From Emmonsiellopsis sp. PD_33 (Eukaryota; Ascomycota; Eurotiomycetes; Onygenales; Ajellomycetaceae): 14,415 bases of DNA. The DNA lies in assembly GCA_032988165.1 (NCBI GenBank), contig JANTQF010000548.1, forward strand, positions 1 through 14,415, written 5' to 3'. Numbering within the stretch: the first letter of the stretch is position 1; every line of letters starts with the position of its first letter. Both the position numbers and the translations under genes were made by a program. Positions 1-7,846 of this stretch are shown here, one piece after another. Below the pieces are notes generated by a model. The model ran no database searches. It saw nothing but the letters and a program-made list of their open reading frames with translations, and had not been told where the DNA came from.

Positions 1-2
1 TA

Positions 3-227
3 GAGGGTTCTAGTAGAGGGGTTGATGATCGCCAGGCCGCGGGAACTGCTACGGCGGTTGATAGCGGCGATAGCGGTGGTGGAGGCGGAGGTCACAATGC
101 TGCTGATGACGATGGTGGTGATGGGGTGCTTTCTGTCTCTTTGTTTACTTCAGGGGCCAGGCTTGGCACCTATATGAAGGATCCGAATGCAACGTGCGAA
201 GAGCAAGGACTCCCTGTCTGCACCTAG
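3..227 (+). other. Open frame entering from the left edge; possible 3' end of an upstream gene
   Basis: The frame beginning at base 3 stays open for 74 codons to a TAG at 225-227 and may extend beyond the window. It is low-complexity, with a glycine and aspartate rich stretch (about codons 20-45) and then a more mixed tail containing two cysteines. No start codon with a gene-like context lies inside it, and I recognise no domain. It could be the C-terminus of a plus-strand gene whose body lies to the left, or chance: GAT/GGT repeats remove stops from several frames here. The tail-to-head distance to the next start (659) is compatible with a normal intergenic spacer. Confidence 0.15.
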
Positions 228-525
228 AAATATCGTCGACAGAGCGCCACTTAACCACTGCGGGGAACCTTACTGCCATTATATGGCTAGTTTGCGTGAC
301 TTTGCCCGACCAACTGTCTTCACCATGCAAGCCACGGTTTCCTGAAGAATATCGGTCATCATATAGCGGATTTGAGGGGGACTGAAGCATCCACCTGGAA
401 TCGCGACGCCGACGCTCGGGCGCGGCCGAACAGACATGAACCAAATCTCTCCTCGTGCAAAATTGAAGCAAAACTGTCAACCGAGGTGAGAGCCGTGTCG
501 TCTAGCGTGTGTGATCCATAAGAAG

Positions 526-533
526 CATAAATA
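526..533 (+). promoter_or_regulatory. TATA-like box of the HsbA-like gene
   Basis: CATAAATA lies about 126 nt before the ATG at 659. The stretch between holds no ATG, so the leader would be free of upstream ORFs. It is also pyrimidine- and A-rich, as usual for well-expressed fungal leaders, with a CCAAT at 633-637. The rest of 228-525 shows no feature I can support. Confidence 0.4.
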
Positions 534-658
534 GAACCAACATCTTCCTCCCACGGTCTAATAGTTCAAAACAATCAAAAACTCAAACATATCAACGAGG
601 AATAATTCTCCGCACACATACTTTTCTCGTCTCCAATAGTCCACGTTTCTTCGTCACA

Positions 659-1198
659 ATGCAATTTGCTACGGTCCTCTTTACCCTAGGCCTTGCCCTA
701 ACTAGTACCTTCGCGGAGCCCATCCCAAAGGCTAAGCGCCAGGTTTCCGAGTACAAAAATATCGTGACCGGTATCGCCACCCAGGTTAACGTCGTCGACG
801 GCCTCATCACCTCCTATATCGGAGGCACCGTGCCCGGCACCGATGTCCAGGAAGGAAACGATGTCCTGGTCGCCCTTATAAATGATGGGGCCACCGCAAT
901 CACCGGGCTTGAACCGCTTAGCACACTCGAGGTGCTCGATCTTGTCGGCGACCTCCAGGACCTCATTGGCACCATCACTACCGTCGTTGACAATATCATT
1001 GCTGCTGAACCCAACTTTGTGGCCGACGGTCTTAATGACGAAGTCCTGACCGGCCTCGTTGCGCTCCAGGGCGGAGCCGAAAATCTGCGCGCTGCTGTTA
1101 TTCCCAAGATCCCGGAAGCTTTGCAAGGCACCGCTGATGAGCTTGCCGCTGAAATCGTCGCCGATCTACAGCGCGCCGTTGACGCATACTCTGATTAA
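659..1198 (+). CDS. Secreted hydrophobic surface-binding protein A (HsbA)-like / Mp1-type cell-wall protein
   Basis: This single-exon gene encodes 179 aa. Residues 1-19 form a classic secretion signal (hydrophobic core ending in STFA), followed by a short propeptide and a dibasic Lys-Arg at 26-27 that looks like a Kex2 site. The mature part (from about 28) is acidic, almost wholly helical in composition, rich in Ala, Val, Leu, Ile and Asp, and has no cysteine. This matches the HsbA/cell-wall galactomannoprotein family: small fungal secreted proteins that bind hydrophobic surfaces (in Aspergillus oryzae HsbA recruits cutinase) or sit in the wall and bind lipids. There is no GPI-anchor-like C-terminus; it ends in an acidic, polar segment. 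The start has a good fungal context (A at -3). The next gene, the P450, is on the same strand but 1.5 kb away with its own TATA box. The family call is by pattern; the ligand is unknown. Confidence 0.88.
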   Translation: MQFATVLFTLGLALTSTFAEPIPKAKRQVSEYKNIVTGIATQVNVVDGLITSYIGGTVPGTDVQEGNDVLVALINDGATAITGLEPLSTLEVLDLVGDLQDLIGTITTVVDNIIAAEPNFVADGLNDEVLTGLVALQGGAENLRAAVIPKIPEALQGTADELAAEIVADLQRAVDAYSD

Positions 1199-2605
1199 GT
1201 ATGTACCTAGGCTTATCTGTCCATGGATCTCACGTTCCTGGTGCGTATATAGATAGTACTTCTTAGGACGCGTCGAAACGCAGGCTAACTTACCACAGGA
1301 GATGCAAAAAACGGGGCCTCCAGTTTCAATACGTTGCTCTCTAGACTGTGTAGGGTTGTTTAAGGCGGCCAGTAGGGACAAGTACTGCAGGTTTCAGAGC
1401 CAAGGAGGCAAATAGGACAGATTTATGATATGGCGGGGGTGGATTGTTGTTCTCTTGTGGTATAGTTAAGTCGAATCTACTTCAGCATAGGTGCTAGCTA
1501 GTTATTAAGCGGAGAAATATTATTTGACGAGTCGTCGCTTGACAAGTATTATCCATCGCGCCGTAGGAGAGTAACTAGTTATTCATGAATTCAGAAGAGT
1601 GGGAGTATCAAATCCCATTGTGATTTTCATACTCGGGATTTACTCGACAGACCCGTAGAGCTTGTCTATTATAGTTGCCCTAATAGAGGATATGGAGGAA
1701 GAATTCCACATTTATTTCACACTATTTAGATACGAACTCTAGCACTCATCGCTTCCAAACATGTCTTTTTGAAGCTACATTATTGATTGAAATGATGCCA
1801 CCGTCTACGCATAATGAACTGATAACAAGCTTGTTTCCAGCAAATGACATTAAATTGTATTGTTTACGGTGAGGTGTTATCTTTTGGATATAATATACAT
1901 TTAACCAAGCATCAAGTGAATGTCACACAGAATATCTAAAAAAAAATACTTTGTTTCTATCTATATTACTGCATGTACTGTTTAGCATTCACGATTATAG
2001 TACCTGGGTAACAAGGCCCCCTTTAAGCTTTCTTCCTCAGGGATATAACTAAGAACCATAGACTCGTCGAATGGGGACCCCCGGTAAAAAAAAATGACAC
2101 CAAGCCAGATTCAACCTTCCCGGTCCCCGTCGCAGAACTTCATCCAGTAACTAATCTATAAAGATGTCAGTTGCTACTATTATGCGTGTTATGCACTTTT
2201 TATACTTGGTAAATATGTTCAGCCTGGAACTCAAAATGCAAGCGCCAAGTCACTAATAAGCAGGAAGTGGATCGAATTATTTATGCTTAAAAGTGCCAGA
2301 TACATTAAAGCGAGAATAACAAGCATAATTCCCCCAGGAATCGGAGCCGGGTGCAGGCAGCATCCAAGGACTGCATAAAGCGGACATCAATTATGCATTT
2401 ACTGACACAACTATCCATTGTCCCTGCAAGCCAGACCCAAGCGACGATCGTGCTCGGCATTAACTTGAAACCGGGCACAACTGCCGAGTGCTTGAACTGC
2501 TTTTGATACTCTCTCCAACTCCACATTGTGCGTCTGTGGACATATTGCAAGGACTTGATGCCCTCGTTGGGATAGTTTGCCGGGGGCGGGATGGACAAAC
2601 AGCCA
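1199..2605. other. AT-rich intergenic spacer, no gene seen
   Basis: About 1.4 kb between the HsbA-like stop and the P450 TATA box. Much of 1430-2330 is AT-rich with short A runs (about 1939-1947 and 2086-2094) and many stops in all frames. The part nearest the P450 (2340-2600) is more GC-balanced and contains short palindromic or paired GC motifs, such as CGG-AG-CCG near 2342 and ACGATCGT near 2444, which could be zinc-cluster or other factor sites. No tRNA, repeat pair or transposase-like frame was recognisable. The first part must hold the 3' UTR of the HsbA-like gene. Confidence 0.5.
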
Positions 2606-2612
2606 TATAAAA
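2606..2612 (+). promoter_or_regulatory. TATA box of the P450 gene
   Basis: A perfect TATAAAA lies 88 nt before the ATG at 2700, followed by GGGG and a pyrimidine-rich stretch around 2640-2650 where transcription would be expected to start. This is the clearest core-promoter element in the window. It implies a short leader that still includes the upstream ATG at 2674. Confidence 0.65.
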
Positions 2613-2673
2613 GGGGTCTGTCCCGCCCTCAAGCCGCTGCTTTTTCTATCTGGCTAGTAGTACTATCTAACAG

Positions 2674-2739
2674 ATGTTGATGGAAAGCAGTTCTCTACAA
2701 TGCTTCTTGATTCAGTGCTCGCGGCCCTGGCCAAGCTAG
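2674..2739 (+). other. Upstream ORF overlapping the P450 start codon
   Basis: ATG at 2674 opens a 21-codon reading frame that ends at TAG 2737-2739. It runs through the P450 start (2700) in a different frame. A second in-frame ATG lies at 2680. The uORF start has a weak context (C at -3), whereas the P450 ATG has A at -3, so leaky scanning would be needed to express the enzyme. With TATA at 2606 the uORF should be in the mRNA. The peptide has no recognisable motif. Confidence 0.45.
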
Positions 2740-4497
2740 ACCCCGTCAGTCTGGCCGGCCTCCTGGTCTTATTGCCGTTGTTTTACCTCTTGACTTCGCC
2801 CAAGAGAAGTTCTCTCCCGTTGATCAATGGAAAGCAGCCGCTTGAATTCCGCTCCACCCACGCTCATACCCGGTATCTGAGAAATGCACACGGCCTGATA
2901 GACGCTGGCCTTCGCAAGGTATGCAATGTTCGGCGTGCGGGGTTATGACAGATTGACTTCTAACACATCCATCCCAGGCCAGCGCGTTTCGGCTTTTCTC
3001 AGACAATGGGATCAAGACTGTGCTTTCAGTAGACTATGCCAACGAGATTCGCAGCCACCCGGCCTTGAATTTTGGCCGTGCTATCGAGCAGGAATTCCAC
3101 CCTGATATCCCAGGCTTCGAGCCTTTCAAGCAGGGAACAACAAGCGACGAGATCTTTCAGGATGCCGTCCGGATGAAGTTGACGCAGTCACTTGGTGAGT
3201 GGCAGTGTACAAGCAGATTCCCTCTAGTTTTTATACAGGTTTATCATGGTTGCTAATGCTGGTCAGGAAATGTTACTGAGCCTCTTTCTGAGGAGACTTC
3301 TATCGTCCTTAAGCATCACTGGACAGATAATGCGGGTCAGTACCTTTTTTTCCTCTTCTTCTTTCGAAAATGCCAATCCGCCACTAATCCCCTAGACCAG
3401 ACTGGCATGATATTACCCTCAAGCAAGTTCTTCTCGGAATGGTTGCCCAGCTGTCATCCAAGGTCTTCCTCGGCGACAAAATCTGTCGTAACCCCGGCTG
3501 GCTTCGTATCACCGTTAAATACTCTGTCGATTCATTTGTCGCTGCCCAGGAGCTCCGCCTATGGCCTAAGATCACCCGTCCCCTGGTGGCTCGATTCCTG
3601 CCATCCTGCCGCAAGATCCGACAAGAAATCCAGGAAACAAGGGACATCATCACCCCGGTCGTCGAGGAGAGACGCCAGGCCAAGGCGGCCGCAGCTCGCG
3701 ATGGTAAACCACAAGAGCGTTACGTTGATGCTTTACAGTGGATGGAGGACTGTGCCAAGGGCCGCTCCTATGACCCTGCCATAGCACAGTTGTCATTCTC
3801 GCTTGCTGCTATCCACACCACATCTGACATGCTTACGCAAGTTATTCTTGATCTTTGCCAGCATGATGAGATTATTCAGGAGCTTCGCGACGAGGTTATT
3901 ACGGTTATCCGGGAAGATGGATGGAAAAAGACCACATTATACAAACTGAAACTGATGGACAGTGTTATCAAGGAGAGCCAACGGATAAAGCCCATTGGAA
4001 TTGGTGAGAGACCGACTTAGTTCCCCCCCCCCCCTTTTTTTTTCGATTCAACAAATCCTAACCACCAATTTGCAGGCTCAATGCGCCGCTACGCAACCGA
4101 GAACATCACCCTCTCCGACGGCACCCTCATCCCCAAGGCCTCCTCCATCTTCGTCTCCTCCACGCACATGTGGGACGCCAAAAAGTACCCGGACCCAGCC
4201 ACCTTCGACCCCTACCGGTTCCTCAAACTCCGCGAAACCCCCGGCCACGAGACCTCCGCGCAGCTCGCCTCCCCATCCCCGGAACACCTGGGCTTCGGAT
4301 TCGGGAAACACGCTTGTCCCGGCCGCTTCTTCGCGGTCAACGAGGTCAAGATTGCCCTGTGCCATATCCTGCTCAAGTATGATTTTAGGCTGGCGGAGGG
4401 GTATCAGCCAAGGGTGATGAGGAATGGGCTTTCGTTGATTTCGGATCCGTTTTCGAGGATTTCGGTTCGGAGGAGGGTGGAGGAGGTTGAGTTGTAG
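2700..4497 (+). CDS. Cytochrome P450 monooxygenase (fungal ent-kaurene-oxidase-like group), five exons
   Basis: Exons 2700-2918, 2978-3194, 3267-3335, 3401-4003 and 4076-4497 join to 1530 nt, 509 aa, a normal P450 length. All four introns are GT-AG, 59-72 nt. The N-terminus has one membrane anchor (about residues 17-32), so an ER protein facing the cytosol. P450 landmarks: I-helix A-A-I-H-T-T-S (304-310), K-helix E-S-Q-R (360-363), the PERF-like F-D-P-Y-R-F (413-418) and the haem loop FGFGKHACPG with ligand Cys450. At intron 3 the acceptor at 3400, not the one at 3395, restores the conserved D-W-H segment. The style resembles the family holding Fusarium ent-kaurene oxidase and many terpenoid or meroterpenoid tailoring P450s; CYP503-like is my guess. 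It would need a P450 reductase encoded elsewhere. No synthase is adjacent, so the substrate is unknown. Confidence 0.93.
4023..4043 (+). repeat. C12-T9 homopolymer pair in P450 intron 4
   Basis: Twelve C followed directly by nine T lie early in the 72-nt intron 4004-4075, upstream of a CTAAC branch-like site near 4058 and the TTTGCAG acceptor. The tract is slippage-prone, so its length is also where a sequencing error would be most likely. It does not affect the reading frame because it is intronic. Confidence 0.8.
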
Positions 4498-5168
4498 GTT
4501 TTGATTGGGTTGGATTTGATTGGATTGATGAATTGATTGAGGGGCTACTTTGGGTCTTTCTTTTTGATTTATACAATGCCTTCATGTCAAGAAGGAACTA
4601 AAATGTATATATGCCTTTTTTTTTTTTTGGAATATAGTTGGATTACCGTGATCTATGCAGACCCAAGAGTTCTCTCTCTTTCCCTTTCTGGTCGAAGTTG
4701 GCCGACTTTTTATTAACATTTCCGTCCTTGGATGATAAAAATGGACAATACATAGCAAGAAATAATAAAAGCTAAAGAAGTGAAAACAACATGTTACATG
4801 TGTCATCTAAAACTATTCCTACCTAAGTACACCCGAACCGAACCAAACCAACCCGACCTAAGGTATATCCCAGAACCCATATTTCCCACCAGGAAGGGAA
4901 AAAAAAGAAGAAGAAAATCACGCCACATAAATCTTAAGCCCGGGGGGAGAGATATGCAAGAACGCTCGAGGGGCGAAAAGGGAGAAAGGAACGTGTAGAA
5001 AAGAAAAAAATATATACTGACAGACATTTCAAGGGGAATCATGGCAGGTAAAACAGTGAAGGGAAAATCGAACACAGAACTAGAAGGTGGACCAGTAGGA
5101 AAATGGAGAAAAGAAAGGAAAAGAACAGAAAAGAAAAAAAAGTAACCCATCCCTCAGAACAAGATACC
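4498..5168. other. Tail-to-tail intergenic region with polypurine tracts
   Basis: This separates the convergent P450 (+) and b561-fusion (-) stops and must hold both 3' UTRs. It contains a T run (about 4617-4628) and two strongly purine-biased plus-strand stretches, about 4890-4918 and 5099-5142, the latter almost uninterrupted A/G. Seen from the minus-strand gene these are pyrimidine tracts just beyond its stop. No gene is seen; the open frames here are short and low-complexity. Confidence 0.6.
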
Positions 5169-6447
5169 CTACCTCCTCCCCATCTTCACCGCATCCCCAT
5201 TCCCACCCCACACCGAATCTTCCCGTCCCCTGTCCGCCTGCTTCCTACCCCGCTTCCACGCCACAAGCCCCACATAAACCACCCCCATGAATCCCGCGAT
5301 AGCGCTATAAACCGCCACCCCGGCCACAGGCACACCCTCCGTCCCGATGCCAGCAAACATAAACCCGAGCCCGCCGTTAACAATGCCCAGCACAAGCATC
5401 ACCCGGCCGCCCCATCGATGCACAACGCCCATCACGCTCCCTTCGTGCGTCTTGACGTAATTCAGATGATGCATGAGGCCCAAAGCGGGCTGGACGGCGA
5501 TCAAATAGCCCACAGCCACCATGCCGATGATCGGGTGGTATTGGGCGATCTTGCCAAAGTCCTTGGCGAGGGAGATGCCGATACCAAAGCCGGCAATGGT
5601 GAAGGCCAATGTGGCCAGTTGTAGCGGGGCGTGGATGCGCGAGGCGGTCTTGGAGTATGGAATTGCGTACAGCGAGAGCGCGAAGGTCGGGAAGAGGATC
5701 ACGAAGGCGATGGACATTATGATGCCGTGCACGCTGCGCTTGGTGTTGAGGGTTGAGGCGGAGGGTCCGCTGCTTCCTGAGCCTGTGCTGGGGGGATTGC
5801 CGGAGCCGCCTGCGGCCTGCGACAGGTCGAAGGTGAACGCGCCCCGCGCGTCGTGGTAGTTGATGGATGCGGAGGTGTCGGCGGAGTTGAGCGGGCTGCC
5901 GTTACTCATGGCCCAGATCCAGGGACTTTTTGCGTCTGTGGGGTTCAGCTCGCCGCCCTTCCACTGCAGACAGTTGTCGCATTGCACGTTCGCGATCATC
6001 TTGCCGTCTTTAATCCCGCTGCCCTCGAGCAGGCTGATGCGCGCGTTGGGGTTGTGTTCGGGCTCGACGTGGCCGGCGCCGCTGCGCGCGGAGACGGTGA
6101 TGTTTGTCGCGGAGGCGGCGTAGACGACGAACATGTTTGCGCCTACCATGCCCGTCCCCTGGCCCAGGGCGAACCAGGAGAGCGAGCTGGGGGCTTCCAT
6201 TTGGAAGTAGATAGGGCCCGATTTGCTGGCCGCGGTGGGCGGGGGGATGTTTACACGGTAGGTGATGCCGGGAGCTTCGTCGCCTGGCGCAAATTGGGCG
6301 GTTTGGGAGAGCACGGATGGAACTGTAGAGTAGAAGGGTTAGTATGGATCCATCCGTGGTTGATATCATAATAGGGGCGCGGATAGACGAACCATGGGCC
6401 ATAGTGGCCAGTGTGGCCGCCACCACTGAGCGGGCAGAGAGTCTCAT
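5169..6447 (-). CDS. CDH-type cytochrome (DOMON) plus cytochrome b561 membrane protein
   Basis: Exon 1 is 6447-6393 and exon 2 is 6322-5169, with a 70-nt GT-AG intron that has a perfect TACTAAC branch site; together 402 aa. Splicing is needed to join the signal peptide (about residues 1-24) to the body. Residues about 25-190 match the haem domain of cellobiose dehydrogenase: probable ligands Met77 (in GTGMVGANM) and His175, and a C-x-x-C at 133-136. A Gly/Ser/Pro linker follows (about 190-210). The rest is a five-helix b561-like domain (helices about 217-239, 251-270, 282-303, 327-345 and 351-374) with candidate haem histidines 217, 249, 281 and 320, and a basic cytosolic tail. Such proteins are thought to pass electrons between the inner membrane side and an outside haem, for ferric reduction or oxidoreductase partners. 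The partner here is unknown. It lies upstream in the map of another membrane haem reductase on the same strand. Confidence 0.9.
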
Positions 6448-6515
6448 AACGAACAGCTGGCAAGTGAACAATTGCCTCTCACGAAGATTTCTGGGTGGTT
6501 GTCGGCTTCAGTCAT
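6444..6515 (-). other. Upstream ORF ending in an ATGA overlap with the b561-fusion start
   Basis: On the minus strand an ATG at 6515-6513 opens a 23-codon frame whose TGA (6446-6444) overlaps the main ATG (6447-6445) as ATGA. This is the geometry seen in termination-reinitiation. Whether transcription starts upstream of 6515 is not certain: the nearest TATAAAA on this strand is far away (6811-6805). The peptide has no recognised motif. Confidence 0.35.
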
Positions 6516-7846
6516 TGAGGGGGGGGGAAGTTGGTTTATTGTAGAAGTTGGCGGTTGGAGAGGCTGATAGTTTCATACGCGCAATCCTGTTGCATTTTAG
6601 GGGTTGGCAGACCACGTGACAGTGCTTGGGGCTGATCGATTCCAAATATTTCATGCTTCATCTATTTTAGAGTATCTGAGAAGTGAATTAATTGGTTGTT
6701 CAATGGACAAGAAAGAGTTGATTCTGGGAATACCTTGCTACGATCATGGCATGATGTAACTAGCGCAGCATGATACAAATAATGTCATAGAACCTTAGTT
6801 GTGGTTTTATAGTTCTCTCCCGTAACCCAATTAATGCACCCCTGTGCATTATATCGACTGGCCAGCCACATACTAGCTATTAACTATTCAATCAAACTGG
6901 CCATTCCAGTTCAATAAATTATAAATTAGTCACAGCAGTCTCTGAACCCTCGAAGAAGCACACGACTTTGGCGCCGTCATCCTGATTTTACCCTTGCACA
7001 ATATAACTACTACCCCTGCGCATAATTCCAAAACATAAAATGTACTGGATGGGCTAATCCATTTACCCCATTGGAAGCCTGAACAATCCATGGTATCACA
7101 AAAGTATCAGCCTCACTGTTCACCAGACAATTCATGTTTGAAAAAGGGCTAGACTATCTATGAGTGGAACCATCCATCCATTCTACATATTTTTGGGTTT
7201 ACCTCCTGCTGATGCTGCCAGTCCTCATCATTGCTATTTATTTAAATTCCCTCTTTAGCTTCCCATTTCCCAGTGATTAATACGGGTAGATGTAACTAAA
7301 ATACTAGGGACAATGCATTTGGATATCCTTTGTAAATACTCACTAACCCGCCCATGTGTTGTTCTATGGCCATCCAACGCACTGTAAATGGATAGATGGA
7401 TGATAGGCGAAATTGAAAGAAGGGAAGGAAATGGAAGACACTAGAGAGCACGGGTATGAGCACGGGCATGGGCATGGGCATGATGTGACAGTTTAAGGGG
7501 AGCAGGAGCAGTAAGCACAGTGCATGTGTCTCTCTAACTAACTAGGTACATATTTACATTACAACAAGATTATCTATCCATTGATCGATCGCACGGGGGT
7601 CCGCATGGCAAAACAGGATCACAAAGACAGGGACGGAAGAGAAGAGAAAGCAAAGGAATGTATGTACGATTGAAAAGGACAGGAGGAGCGAACAAAGAGA
7701 TTTATAACATTAGAGGGGAAAAATTTTGTACATGGAACAGAAATGGAGAAAATATGCAATGGGGATAAGCAGTGTGTATGTATGCAGTTAATGTATGGGT
7801 CGGATTTATTCAAGAGAGTGCGCTTCGTTTTCTTCCCCCCTGTTCG
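6448..7846. other. Intergenic region: promoter of the b561-fusion gene and 3' flank of the ferric reductase
   Basis: No gene is seen in 1.4 kb. Near the b561 fusion gene there is a CACGTG E-box-like palindrome at 6613-6618 and, further off, TATAAAA on the minus strand at 6811-6805, which is about 360 nt from the start codon and so not assured. About 6640-7300 is AT-rich with frequent stops on both strands and short degenerate frames. The part next to the reductase (7500-7846) is purine-rich on the plus strand and presumably holds its 3' UTR. Confidence 0.5.
7446..7481 (+). repeat. Short tandem repeat (12-mer pair followed by GGGCAT units)
   Basis: GAGCACGGGTAT and GAGCACGGGCAT stand head to tail and are followed by two more GGGCAT units. 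It is a non-coding mini-satellite of 36 nt in the spacer beyond the ferric reductase stop. It is likely polymorphic between strains; no function can be inferred. Confidence 0.85.

Noticed and set aside
698..1126. A 142-codon minus-strand frame inside the HsbA-like gene
   Set aside because: It is a shadow of the plus-strand gene, which has a signal peptide, Kex2 site and family-like composition.
3391..3400. Alternative acceptor CTAG at 3394-3395 for P450 intron 3
   Set aside because: It puts exon 4 in the wrong frame for the conserved segment after the D-W-H motif. The acceptor at 3399-3400 keeps it.
5103..5624. A 173-codon plus-strand frame rich in Pro, His and Lys
   Set aside because: It starts in the polypurine tract and then runs antisense to the membrane domain of the b561 fusion. 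Low complexity, no domain.
5853..6371. A 172-codon plus-strand frame antisense to the b561-fusion gene
   Set aside because: It mirrors the GC-rich third positions of the real minus-strand gene. The minus-strand frame has a signal peptide, haem ligands and membrane helices; this one has none.
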